Shown: positions 1-11,541, numbered from the stretch's first letter. The stretch: DNA of 64,000 nt from Macrotrachela quadricornifera (GCA_022393335.1 JAJEKB010016516.1:19364-83363), one strand, 5' to 3'. Notes: generated by a model from the letters alone, not told the origin. A program made the numbers and translations.

Positions 1-1025
1 TTTTTTTGTCCAATGATCGAATGTATGACGACGGTCAATTTCAAAATTCAATAAACCACTATGAACACAAAAATCGATTGATTTTAAATTTGATAAATAA
101 TCAAGTAAATGTATTTCGAATGTTCGTCTCGTTGCCATAAGAAAACGTTGACCCGTGCTGATATAGAATGATAAATATTCAAGTGATAAAGAAAAACGTT
201 TAACAAAAGCACAGAAACTTGTTGTATCCATCAACTGATCATAAGCAATAAAACGTAATAATCGAACTTTTGTAGGCCATTCCCGTTCTTGCAAAAATTT
301 TGATTTAAAAGTTGATGATTGATTATAAATATTGTGAAGACGAAGTTCGAAATGTTCAAGAGCAGGAACAAATGGCATTAAAATAATTGCAAAACAAACA
401 TGAGCCAAATCGAGTGATAAACGAGTGAGATTTCGATTGATCATAAGTGATGATGATGAAGAATAAAGATCATCTTTATCCAATATAAAACAATTTGAGG
501 TTATTATACTTTCCAGACAACTATCGAAATGCCATATAAATGAAGTTAATCCTTTTATTCTTTCAGATTTTTTAGAAGTTAAAGTGATAGAAAGTGATTT
601 AAGTCGAGTTGATACGAGAATTTGAGAAATATTTTCACAAATTTTTGTCATTTGAAGATCGAGACGATTGAGTCTTGGAAATATTGAAGAAAGTGAATAA
701 TCAAAGTGATTAGGATTGATTCGAAGTGATAAGATTGTATTAGTTTTCAAAAACGATAAAAAAGATAACCAGCTATTAATTAAAACAACAGATGTATCAG
801 TAGTTAATAAATCAAGATGATGAATATATGAATAAAGAAGAGAATTTAAACGATAATTTTCCAATTGACCAAATGCATTTAATAGATCTATTGAATGAAG
901 ATAAATAAAAATGTTATTGAGGAATAATTCATTGGGTAATGAAAGTATATTTGTTGATTCTAAAAATAGATAAATCTCTTATTTATTAATGATTAAATTT
1001 TCATAAACAATTACTTACTGTCCAT
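1..1025 (-). CDS. F-box protein, 3' end beyond window
   Basis: Partial two-exon gene on the minus strand. The first exon is only 7 nt (1019-1025, ATG plus 4 nt). A 59-nt GT-AG intron follows (960-1018), and exon 2 runs from 959 off the left edge without a stop. The joined N-terminus reads MDKSTNILSLPNELF and continues NIFIYL, the typical start of an F-box (Leu-Pro, then hydrophobic helices), followed by Leu-rich sequence of about 300 residues with no other domain I recognise. F-box proteins bind Skp1 and present substrates to SCF ubiquitin ligases; bdelloids carry many such genes. Start and splice sites are inferred from frame closure. The F-box call is fairly safe, but the substrate is unknown. 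Confidence 0.75.
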
Positions 1026-1509
1026 TTTTATGTTACTTACAAAAGATTCATTACTGTCAAGCATGTTCATTCATTTTTATAGAATCTAATTCATTGTTTT
1101 CTTTTCTTTATTTCCTATTAGTCATTATGTTTTATAGGTAAAGAATATAAATTATTTGCTCATCATAGAGGTCACTTTATATAATTAAAAATCTCGTCAT
1201 CGAAGAAAAAGAAACAAACATTTAGTGTTTTTGAGTTTCATCAATAATAATCATATCATATGTTTTGCGAATCATTTCATTCGTCTAATGTCTAGTTTAG
1301 ACACAAAGTTTTTGTTCTTTTCATTCATATAATAACGTATCGATATCTTCCATTCTTAACTGAAGTGAATATATGAGAGATCATCTGTAGACACTTGAAA
1401 AATTGAACAACTTGATTATTCCCTTAATATTTATCGTAATTATAGTAGCTATTTTATTCAAAGTTTATCAAACATCAACATGTAAAAAAAAATCTAGATA
1501 AACAAAATT
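1026..1509. other. intergenic, no feature seen
   Basis: AT-rich spacer between the 5' end of the F-box gene and the 3' end of the next minus-strand gene. I see no ORF, RNA gene or repeat structure in it. Confidence 0.5.
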
Positions 1510-2316
1510 TTATTCTTTATTGAACAATGATGTTGACTTTATTCTTGGTAATAAATCATCAATATCTTTTTTTATTATATTAAGAGAATGATGAATGCAA
1601 CATTGATTCTTGACATTTAACAGAACTTGCTTTAAAAATTCATCATAATAAGGCGATTTATGTGCAGTCGAACATAAGAATGCCTGAAGATTTTTTGATA
1701 TTGGATCAACTTCGTATACAGCCTGTAATAATGAATCAGATCGATCAGCATTCATAACATTATCTCGACCACCATATTGAAAAATAAGAAATTTGTTAAA
1801 AGTTTTTGATCGATCATAAACTATTGTTATATCAAATAAATAATCATCAGGATTATCATCATCATTTTCTTCTTTATTATTACCATCTGCAGTTTTCGCT
1901 GGTAAATTAAAACCAATTAAATTAAGTTTTATTTTATTCACCAATAAATGAAACTTATCAGTTGATAAAGCAGAATGTTGTTCAGTTGTTATTGTATATT
2001 GATCACAAAGTAAGTTAATTTGATTTCTTAAATTCATATAATTCGTGTTATTCCAACCACCGATAAGGAATATATTTTCAACAATTGCATTTTTATCTAT
2101 ATCATAAAGATTATTGAATATATTCATTAAAAATATATAAGCATCATTGCTTGTACATGTTGATGATGCATTGAAACTTTGAGGATCACTATGATAAATG
2201 AAAATCTTATCTTCAACTTCTATTACTGCTGCAATACAAGATGAGACTCCTGATGTAGATAAAATCATTCTATCAATATCATAAGCGCCAATTTGTACAT
2301 TTCGAATTGTTGCCAT
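1510..2316 (-). CDS. possible NTAN1-like N-terminal Asn amidohydrolase
   Basis: Intact single-exon ORF of 268 aa. The N-terminal half resembles protein N-terminal asparagine amidohydrolase (NTAN1, which deamidates N-terminal Asn in the Arg/N-degron pathway). A Ser-Ser-Cys motif at residues 25-27 sits where NTAN1 has its catalytic Thr-Thr-Cys. A His-Ser-Asp at 42-44 corresponds to NTAN1 His-Cys-Asp, and an Ile-Gly-Gly-Trp near 85-88 to the NTAN1 Val-Gly-Gly. The rest is weakly similar, with an Asp/Asn-rich insert around 145-155. The assignment is from remembered family motifs only. It could instead be a bdelloid-specific protein of unknown function. The short N-terminus, compared with about 310 aa for NTAN1, means the segment before the catalytic Cys is truncated or divergent. 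No intron is needed. Confidence 0.45.
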   Translation of the reverse strand: MATIRNVQIGAYDIDRMILSTSGVSSCIAAVIEVEDKIFIYHSDPQSFNASSTCTSNDAYIFLMNIFNNLYDIDKNAIVENIFLIGGWNNTNYMNLRNQINLLCDQYTITTEQHSALSTDKFHLLVNKIKLNLIGFNLPAKTADGNNKEENDDDNPDDYLFDITIVYDRSKTFNKFLIFQYGGRDNVMNADRSDSLLQAVYEVDPISKNLQAFLCSTAHKSPYYDEFLKQVLLNVKNQCCIHHSLNIIKKDIDDLLPRIKSTSLFNKE

Positions 2317-3466
2317 GTATTGTTTTTGTTTTAAAATGATGGTATATACTGTTTAATACTTATTCTTTTCTCTTGTTTTCTTCTATATAACTACATGCGC
2401 TATCATCTCTTTCTGTTCATATCGATGTAAACAGAATTCGATTCTTTTCTCTCGCTGATGTATACACGAATTAGCGAATCAACATGTGATTTTTCATTTA
2501 GATTCTATTTGAAATAAACAACTGTACTTTTATATATAATAAAACAATTCAGTCTATATAATTAGAATAAAAAAACTAAAATTTAAATTTAATGATCTTA
2601 CAAAGAATTGATTAAGGCCAATTGATATACGATTTGCTTCAGAGTTTGATGAATAATTATGCGATATGTCTTGTTTACCAATATATTTCGCAGTAATACT
2701 TAGAAAAGTTGAAAAATTCGTTGATCTTCTTCAATCGAATCTTGTTCAATTATACAAATAAATTCTACGGAATACATAACAATCATTAGATTTACAATTA
2801 CATAATAATCCAAGAGTATGCTTATCTAATCAATCAATTAAATTGAAGAATAAACATTTCTTCTTTTTTTTTTCTTTAAAGTAATTTCTATTTAAGTGAT
2901 ACATGTATCATTGTTTTAACTCTTTTCTATATGATATTCTATACTTATGCATTTGTCTTTCTAGAAATCATATACTTTGGGCTAAATATATTTCTCTGCT
3001 ATATTCAACTTACAAATGATACGCTTATTATTCATTTTTCTTCAATGAAATAATAGTTTCTCTATTAATGATCTTATATAGATTTTAGACAACGAAAAAT
3101 GTCGGAAAAGTACACAAAAGTATTTGTGTTATTGTTTTATAAAGTTATCATTCAAATTCCGCTCCTATGTTTTTTATTTCTCAACAAATAATTGAATATC
3201 AAACAAAATCAAGTGATCAAATATCTATAGATTACTTTATCTTAATGTACCAATCATTAATTGTTAGACGAATTTATTAGTTTCCTAAAAATTTCATGCA
3301 AAATTAAGACAAATCTTTTCAATGTATTAGGTATTTCATATTGTTAAAGAGAATCACTCAATGTTTTCTTCCGATGGATATTTTAATAAATTTATACAAA
3401 CTAAACATGTTTTTTCTTTTTTAAAAATCTTAATATTGAAATCTAAACGGAAGTTCTATAGAAATA
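2317..3466. other. intergenic, no feature seen
   Basis: AT-rich spacer between the amidohydrolase-like gene and the foldback element. A 60-codon ORF at 3361-3543 crosses into the element's left terminus and is not credible as a gene. Confidence 0.45.
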
Positions 3467-3468
3467 TA

Positions 3469-5367
3469 CAGACAGAGTTCCTAATAAGAACAGATGTTTT
3501 AGAAGACAGAGTACTTTCTTTGCTAAAAAGTTATTTTTCATGATAAAAAGTTTTTTTTTACATAGTTGAGTGCAGAAATGTCTGCTGCATCGAATGATGT
3601 AAAAATTAACTAATTATCTCGTAAACTAGTTAAGTAATTAGCGGTAGTTTGCGAGTAACTGAATTTGTTATTGTTAGGTACACTTTTCCTAATAAGAACA
3701 ATAATGTAAAAAAATGTTCCTAGCAAGAACAATCTATGTAAAATACATAGAAATTAAAATCTTTTTAGTAAATCGACTTTTTTATTTTTGGAATAAAAAA
3801 TTTCGATACACTTCTTTAACAAAAATGTTCCTTATCATTTGATACTATTGAATCTCAAGGTTCAAATTTTTCAATTTGTAATAACAAAGTTATTACATTT
3901 TTAAAAATATCTCGCCTCTTCTTGTTAGGAACACTGTTCCCAATACGAACAGTCAGTGAAAAAATGTTCCTAATAAGAACAATCTATGTAAAATACATAG
4001 CAAATAGAAAAATACTGACTAAACGAGGATTTTCCATGTCTAAACTAAGAAATTTCTTTTTGTGAATGAAATAAAAAATGTTCCTTGATTCAAGTTACAT
4101 TACAATCCATCGGTATAAAGCAAACGAAGTTACTGTTTACTTTTTATTGCTAAAATTAATATTTAAATTTTTTAAATTTTTTTTAATATCATTTTAAACA
4201 AAATTTTCATTGAATGATGTTCAAATTTAATATATATGCTATTTTGCATATATTCATCAATGATAAAACAAAAAAATATGTGTAGATATCCCAATTCCGG
4301 TCCCCTAGGTGATCCCTCCCTGAGATGAGAATATTTTCGATTTTTGTCGTGTAATAGATAGCTCTATCAAAGAGCTATCGATTGATATATAATTCATGAT
4401 ATTGCACTATTTTGTTTGCTTAGAATCACGAGTTTCAATATCAGAATGTGCAGTCTTGATATTGATATCTCTTGTTAGAGAACACCACCATACTGAATTA
4501 TGAAATTCTTGGAATCAATTGATAGTCTTCAGTTAAAAGTAATAGATACTGATGAAAAATTCAATAAAACTATTCCGGTTGATGCTCAAATTCAACTATA
4601 TTCCTCAATATAAATTATTATATGTTCAGTATAGTGGAGTCCTACTATTGGAACTCGTGATTTTAAGCAAACAAAATAGTGCAATATCATGAATTATATA
4701 TCAATCGATAGCTCTTTGATAGAGCTATCTATTACACGACAAAAATCGAAAATATTCTCATCTCAGGGAGGGATCACCTAGGGGACCGGAATTGGGATAT
4801 CTACACATATTTTTTTGTTTTATCATTGATGAATATATGCAAAATAGCATATATATTAAATTTGAACATCATTCAATGAAAATTTTGTTTAAAATGATAT
4901 TAAAAAAAATTTAAAAAATTTAAATATTAATTTTAGCAATAAAAAGTAAACAGTAACTTCGTTTGCTTTATACCGATGGATTGTAATGTAACTTGAATCA
5001 AGGAACATTTTTTATTTCATTCACAAAAAGAAATTTCTTAGTTTAGACATGGAAAATCCTCGTTTAGTCAGTATTTTTCTATTTGCTATGTATTTTACAT
5101 AGATTGTTCTTATTAGGAACATTTTTTTACATTATTGTTCTTATTAGGAAAAGTGTACCTAACAAGAACAAATTCAGTTACTCGCAAACTACCGCTAATT
5201 ACTTAACTAGTTTACGAGATAATTAGTTAATTTTTAGATTATTCGATGCAGCAGACATTTCTGCACTCAACTATGTAAAAAAAAACTTTTTATCATGAAA
5301 AATAACTTTTTAGCAAAGAAAGTACTCCGTCTTCTAAAACATCTGTTCTTATGAGGAACTCTGTCTG
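3469..5367. mobile_element. 1.9-kb foldback element with very long inverted repeats
   Basis: Near-perfect palindrome. The left arm 3469-4440 pairs with the right arm 4646-5367 around a spacer of about 205 nt. The ends read CAGACAGAGTT and AACTCTGTCTG, and each is bordered by TA (3467-3468 and 5368-5369), compatible with a TA target-site duplication. The left arm is about 250 nt longer because a segment near 3716-3965 is partly duplicated. There is no transposase ORF inside, so it is non-autonomous. The TA borders point to a Tc1/mariner-type or other TA-targeting transposase. Some outer bases are also palindromic (ATATA), so the exact end is uncertain by a few bases. Confidence 0.85.
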
Positions 5368-5739
5368 TATATATGATTGCTTTATTGAAATTTCTATATT
5401 TTTTCATTTGTTTATTTTATAATAAGAAATATAGTTGCTGCTCATTAATTAATTTCATTTATTATTCGAATAATCATTAAATGAATCTTTAGAATCTATA
5501 TAAGTATGGTTTATTTCACGATGTATAAGAATAAAAGAATATTTAATAGAATGATAGATAATCAAGAAAGATAATGCTGGATTTAATGTGTGAGAGTAAA
5601 GCTTTAAAAATAAGACCAAATCAAATAAAATTCATGAATAATTGTTAATTATGCAAAATAGTACTGATTGTATTGGAACATCGATTTGGAACAATAATAT
5701 CAAGTTTATAATCATTATTCAAATCATCAACTGCTACTA

Positions 5740-6360
5740 ACGAGGGAACAGATCCAACTGTCCAATCTCTTTTGAGCTCGGACTTTGTGCATAAGATAGA
5801 CCCCAATGAGGCATGAAAAACCCAAAAATATTGAGTGCCCTTAGGTCTTCTGTCGAGAGTTATAGGTATTTTACTGAAATTTTGGCCTATGGCATGGTAT
5901 ATACCTAAAAATTGAATGACGGTATTTCGACCTGAAATTTCGCCCAGAGAGAGATCTATTGGTGAGTAGAATGGCCTGAAAATTTCATCTCAAAAGAATG
6001 TTTCCTTCTCGAGATATTATATTTCCAAAAATGACTTGTATACGACAAATACTGCTAGAATTTTCTATATTTCGAGAGTTTAATATCTCGAGAAGGAAAC
6101 ATTCTTTTGAGATGAAATTTTCAGGCCATTCTACTCACCAATAGATCTCTCTCTGGGCGAAATTTCAGGTCGAAATACCGTCATTCAATTTTTAGGTATA
6201 TACCATGCCATAGGCCAAAATTTCAGTAAAATACCTATAACTCTCGACAGAAGACCTAAGGGCACTCAATATTTTTGGGTTTTTCATACCTCATTGGGGT
6301 CTATCTTATGCACAAAGTCCAAGCTCAAAAGAGATTGGACAGTTGGATGTGTTCTCTCGT
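5740..6360. mobile_element. palindromic MITE, 280-bp arms
   Basis: Left arm 5740-6019 and right arm 6081-6360 are almost perfect reverse complements around a 61-nt spacer. The ends are ACGAG(G/A)GAACA. It has no coding capacity and no clear target-site duplication. Few mismatches between the arms suggest recent insertion or homogenisation of the arms. Confidence 0.85.
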
Positions 6361-6424
6361 GAGACATTAAGTAAGAAATCTATGAATTAGTATTCATAAT
6401 GAGAATGAACATTAATTTATTACA

Positions 6425-7060
6425 TCAATAGAGCCGCTTTAGCTTTTGTTGGTCGACCATGTTTCCTCTTTTCGCTAATTGGAACTGTGCTGCTGCTGTT
6501 TGTTTGCAATATTTTAACCCTATACTCATATCAACAACATGCTTACATATATAGTTTTTAAGAAACGTTGAACAGTTACATTTCGATGTTTTTTAATATG
6601 AATTATTTTTCATTTCCATACAGTAAGTTTAAAATGATTTCTTGAATTGATTGAAAGTTGTAAAGTTTTGTTCTTTCATATCTATTTAAGTCACTCTCAG
6701 TAAACGAATGTAAATCACGAGTTGGTATATATTAAATCTACAAAGAGTCATTAGGGATACAAATTATATTGTTAATTGATTTTGCCCATTGATACGATGA
6801 AGTCTATAATTCTAAGCTGATTGTTGGTTCCATAGCAAATTGTTTTGCATTTGTTGATGATGAATCACGATCTATTAGTCAATTACGTACGATATCTGAA
6901 GATGTTGTGAAACATCTTCATAAAACATGACGTTCTCGAAATGTACCATTATCTTTAACCGTCCTGTTGATTGCTTTCAATGCATTATTGATATTTGCAA
7001 TATAACATTCAACACATTCATACCAACCAGATTGTTTCTTTATAAAAATTCACGAATTTA
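6425..7060 (-). pseudogene. MULE-type transposase relic, SWIM zinc-finger end
   Basis: The minus-strand translation, broken by several stops and frameshifts, retains the C-terminal half of a Mutator-like (MULE) transposase as found in invertebrates. In order, it has a conserved block NNALKAINRTVKDNGTFRER (about 6935-6995); the block ending AMEPTISLEL..SSYQWAKS (about 6780-6840); a SWIM zinc finger, CNCSTFLKNYICKH (6539-6580, C-x-C-x9-C-x-H); and a basic tail, KRKHGRPTKAKAAL (6435-6480), in another frame. The N-terminal half is not visible here. It is clearly decayed and cannot make a transposase. Family assignment rests on motif order and is fairly firm; the exact ends are approximate. Confidence 0.7.
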
Positions 7061-7282
7061 TGTAGGCATTAGATAGTGCTTCAATGTGATGATATCCGAT
7101 CGCGTTATGAAGAAACTAACGGAGGGTAAATTCGTTTACTGAGCAAAATGAGGAAAATTTCAAGTAGATAACAAACATGTGTCTTTAGACAAATTTCAAA
7201 GTGCCAAAACGAAAAAAGAAGATATATATCCTCTATCATCTGCTAGCATAGTAAAAGAAAAGAAAAAAATTAGAAATGAATG

Positions 7283-7577
7283 ATACTAAGATCCATTTAA
7301 ATTTCTATACTTTCCGTTTAATTTCCTTTACTGGTAATAAAATTTTATCCACTAATCATTTCATTTTTATTGTAACCCAGTATCATTAATTATTGATCAT
7401 GTCATTAGTTCACTGATCGATCATTACTTTACTGATCATTCATTAATTTTACTGATTTTTCGAATTTTTTATTTACTGATCATTTCATTAATTCTACTGA
7501 CCACGAAAATGATAGCCAGTAGTAAAGGATCCCTACAAATGCGCACGACGATATCTACGCACGATGGATCTTAGTAT
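7283..7577. mobile_element. short MITE, 14-bp TIRs
   Basis: A perfect 14-bp terminal inverted repeat, ATACTAAGATCCAT (7283-7296) and its complement (7564-7577), bounds 295 bp. The interior holds several imperfect tandem copies of a motif close to TTTACTGATCATTTCATTAA (about 7400-7500). There is no ORF and no obvious target duplication. Confidence 0.6.
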
Positions 7578-8170
7578 GCCGAAAGCGGATGCGGTTGTGA
7601 TTGATAATAAGGATGAAGTGACATGACAAGTTTGTAACTATCTTTGGTCTTTCTGACTTTTCATCTACTGTTCTATGCAAAAGTTTCATTGCAACTATCT
7701 ATTATATCCCCCGATTAGTTGCATATGATGTGACTATAATTATGAGACACTATGTCAATGTACTTTAAATCCTATCTAAGAAATTTATAAAAATATAGCA
7801 ATGAACTGAAAAATTTATATGGACAACAACAAAAAAAATCATTTTTTAAAATTTTCGGTTATGTTGGGCTATTTCGAAAATTTATACTTCGAAATTTTAC
7901 CTTTTTATGATGTTAGTTTTTAAAAGTTTTTGTTTGAAGACTTGTTCGGTAGTTTACTTTTTCAGAATTTTATCTTTCGAAACTTTTCTATTCAAGGTTT
8001 GGATAATGATTTGATATTCTCAATAATTATTCTAAATATTCTGTTGTTAAACGGTTTCGCAGATCAGTTAGAATTTTACTGACTGTACTAAACGCTGATT
8101 TATAAGTGAGTAATAGACAAAAGTATGATGAGTTAAATAATGGTCCATATAAATATTTCGACTAAATGTA
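7578..8170. other. intergenic, no feature seen
   Basis: No ORF, RNA or repeat that I can support between the short MITE and the open frame beginning at 8171. Confidence 0.4.
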
Positions 8171-8576
8171 AGGAGGAACTTCTTGTATAAGAAACATAGT
8201 AATATTAATTAGAAACGAAGACGAATCAGAAAATATAATAGGATTAATTAAGCTTTGCAGAGAACAAGCCGATTTAAACTTATTGATATCAAAGGTAACA
8301 GAGAACAGAAAGGGAGGATACATTTTGATATCATGTGAAAAAAACAAATATCTACCAAAAAATATGTTGGAAAAACTCATACTACTGATGTGTTACGAAT
8401 TTAAATATTATCATATCGCACGCTCTTCATTACTTACTAAAACAAATAAAATGAATGTTGCCCATAACGAGAGAGCGAAAGTGAGAAAGAAAACATGTAA
8501 TTTTTTTATGAAATCAACATCTTTTTATTTTTGGATGGACAAATCGAAATTTCGAGTGGAACAGCCAACCCACTAG
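8171..8576 (+). CDS. unrecognised open frame, possibly a gene remnant
   Basis: One frame stays open from just after a stop at 8168-8170 to TAG at 8574-8576, about 134 codons; the first ATG is at 8283 (97 aa). The predicted peptide is charged and amphipathic, with segments such as NIIGLIKLCREQADLNLLIS and YLPKNMLEKLILLMCY. That is less repetitive than random AT-rich translation and could be an exon or the remains of one. No known domain is recognised, no convincing upstream exon was found, and the opposite strand has a shorter shadow ORF. A weak call. Confidence 0.25.
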
Positions 8577-9745
8577 ATAAAACATCGATTCTAATATCAT
8601 TTTACAGTCATAGATCATGTTTCCAGCAGTTGAAACAACTTTATTATGAAAATAGTACGTGTCTAACCAATTTTGAATGCTGATCTAGAATATCGTATTA
8701 GTTTTATCGAAATCCTGCTTTTCATACCAAAAAAAATGTAAAATAGTGTGTCAAAAACTGCCAAAACCGCGTCTCTGAATTAGTATTCATTGAACTTTTT
8801 CTAGTGGCCAATATTTTTTCACTAGTATTTTTATATCATTGTATAGCGCTTGAAAAATTCTATCGAATCATATGAAAACTAATTTCGTTGGTAACCACAC
8901 TAGTTATCTATGACATAAAGTATCAGTAGAGAGAGTAGTCATAATGAGGATACACGAGAATAATGTGCTCTATAAGAAACTGTACCTATCAGTATTTATC
9001 TTGTATAAGATCTTTACATCATTTTATAAGCATTTCCAAGTACTATCAAACCAGATGAAAGTTGGTCTGATTAACCATTGGATTTTAAATAAAAATAGTT
9101 GATTGCCATCTGCAATCTGGCATGATACACATAAGGATCACCGACTATTTCAGATGTTCTGGGTGGTAATTTAAACAACTGCAATAGAACTTATTCTAAT
9201 AGTAAATGATTTTGATCATCTTATGTGACGCTTTTATACGGAAGAAGTTGAACCCCTTCAGTGGGTCAATTTCATCGCTTATCGACTCCCTGTTTTGCGG
9301 CCATGGAGAAATTTTTTGGCAAATTTTTCCACATTGCAGAAGCAAGGAAACACAGCTTTGTCCAGCAATAGTGCCAAAAATTTCTCTCATGCATGAGTGC
9401 ACACTGATAAATTTTGTATCTCTGGTCAAACATGCAGCCGATTATTGTTTCCTCAATTCCAATTCTACGAAAAAAGGCGATACAAAAGTAATAGTTTAGT
9501 AGAAAATTTATATTCAATAATCGATTTAGTCAGTTACGTTTGACACTTCTTCTTTTTCACACAAAAATAATAGAAAGAAAAATCAGATAGATTAAAATCA
9601 ATTGTTGAATGTGACTGTTTTTCTCGTACATTCGTATTTTCAAGTAGTTATTTCATCGAAACAAGAGAAATTTCTTTTGTTTGTTCTCGCTTCTTCGATT
9701 CGTCTGAAATGATCAGATAGATTGTTGCTTCTCTCTCATTACAGG
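8577..9745. other. intergenic, no firm feature
   Basis: Contains overlapping short ORFs on both strands at 9196-9517. One minus-strand frame ends with a Trp-x-x-Leu-Pro motif reminiscent of non-LTR retrotransposon termini, but it is too short and frameshifted to call. Confidence 0.3.
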
Positions 9746-10661
9746 TCTTCTCATGAATATTCATCACAATGTTCGATGGAAACAGAATGGAGTCACTGTT
9801 GCTGGAGGAAATGGTTGTGATAATGCACTCAATCAACTCTACGACCCTAGTGGTCTCTATGTGGATGATAATCAAAGTGTTTATGTCGCTGACTGTGAGA
9901 ATGATCGTATTGTGAAATGGAAGAGTGGTGCATGGATAGGTGAAGTGGTGGCTGGTGGAAATCGGATAGACCAGTTGCATTGGCCAACAGATGTGATTGT
10001 CGACAAAGAGACAGATAGTCTCATCATCTGTGACTTAGAGAATCGACGAGTGATAAAATGATCTCTTTGAAGTGGTACAACAAATGGAGAAATAATTATC
10101 AAGAATATTAAGTGTGGGGGATTGACAATGGACAAAGAGAGATTTCTCTACGTCACTGACATCGAAAAGTGTTAAGTGAGACGATATAAAATGGGAGAAA
10201 CACAAGGAACAGTTGTGGCAGGTAGAAATGGAGAAGGTGATAGTTTCAATCAACTCAATTCTCCCACGTACATCTTTGTCGATCAAGATTATTCTTCGTA
10301 TGCTTCAGAATATTATAATCATCGTGTAATGAAATGGGTGAGGGATGCGAAAGAAGGAATTGTTGTGGCGGGTGGTTGAGGAGCAGAAAATGCTTTGACA
10401 CAATTGTATTATCCTAAGGGAGTCTTTGTTGATCAGTTAGGCACAGTTTATGTGGTAGATTATTGTAATCATCGAGTGATGCGCTGGATCAAAGGAATGA
10501 CACAAGAAGATGTGATTGTTGGTGGAAACGGGAAAGGAAAACAAGCAAATCAATTTTATAGTCCCCAAGGTTTGTCATTCGATCGACATTGTAATTTGCA
10601 TGTTGCCGATTGTTGGAATAATCGTGTACAACGCCTTTCAATTGAGTGGATAACAAATTGA
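9746..10661 (+). pseudogene. NHL-repeat protein, broken by three stops
   Basis: A single reading frame (codons starting at 9753, 10176 and 10395 are in phase) encodes about 5-6 NHL beta-propeller repeats. Their repeated signature is VVAGGNGxGxxxNQLxxPxG, then hydrophobic-VD, VADxxNxRVxKW. The frame is interrupted by TGA at 10059-10061 (a Trp or similar expected), TAA at 10173-10175 and TGA at 10377-10379 (a Gly expected), and ends at TGA 10659-10661. A plausible 3' splice site (ATTACAG) ends at 9745, so at least one upstream exon, probably an N-terminal signal or membrane segment, is missing or unrecognised. NHL propellers are ligand or protein-interaction modules and are heavily duplicated in bdelloids. 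All lesions are single-base, so the loss appears recent. Confidence 0.8.
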
Positions 10662-10944
10662 TGTTACTTGTTTGTTGTTAAGAAAGTTTAATTGGTTTTC
10701 GTAAATAAAAAGGAACATTTGAGAGAAAAGTACATTTGATATTTGCGCGTGCGCGATCAGAAAACCTTCCTGATGATGAAAGTGGCGGTCTTGGCCATAT
10801 ACGAACAGATCAATTCTATACAAATATGCATGAATGTTGTATGAATTCGATGGGTCTCTGGTGTTGCCACTGTCACCAGGTAGGTTTTATGGTTGGAAAT
10901 AGAATAGGTTCTCTCAAAATACCTTAATAGAAAAGAAAATAATT

Positions 10945-11026
10945 CTTCATTTCATTCAAATAATCATTTGAGAATAATTCACGGCCAGTGAAATTATTAA
11001 CAAATCATTTTTTGAATGAAATGAAG
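10945..11026. repeat. 82-bp hairpin, 26-bp arms
   Basis: Left arm 10945-10970 (starting CTTCATTTCATTCAAA) is the imperfect complement of right arm 11001-11026, around a 30-nt loop. It lies 280 nt past the NHL pseudogene. Probably a tiny MITE; no function is inferred. Confidence 0.6.
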
Positions 11027-11537
11027 TATATAGAAAAGAAAAATATTACATCATACGGTCAATATTTTTCTATTCTCCTGGCTACAATATGAATGGAAAT
11101 AAGTTTTTTTTCATTCTTTGGCCAATTATTTTATTTTGTTTTTTACTATTGAGAATTTGGTACTAGAACAATTCGTTGCAATGATATAGTTCAACTATGA
11201 TTTATCATCATTTTTGATTAATGAAGTGATCTATTGAATTAAGTTTAAAACACATAATTCCATGACTATACAAATGGTAGATAACACTTCTAATAATTAA
11301 ACTTTGATTTTTTTTATTTCGGTTTATATCATTATAAGAAATTTTTGTTTCACAAAGAAAATCAAGTGCATTGTGACTACTTCATGGTTGATATGAATGA
11401 GATGAAGAAAATTTCAAACATGAAATATCATCAAATAATCGTAACACCGTATAAATCGTCGATGAATTCGAAGAGAGCGTAGCAAATCTCAAATTGTAAC
11501 CAGTTTTCAATAAACTGTAGCCTCTGGTTTCTGCTTT
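11027..11537. other. intergenic, no feature seen
   Basis: Spacer between the hairpin and the piggyBac-like element; nothing supported. Confidence 0.4.
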
Positions 11538-11541
11538 TTAA

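Noticed and set aside
9196..9517. Overlapping ORFs on both strands, one with a W-x-x-L-P motif like the end of non-LTR reverse transcriptase proteins
   Set aside because: Only about 25 residues look suggestive, the frame breaks at once, and no other RT motif lies nearby.
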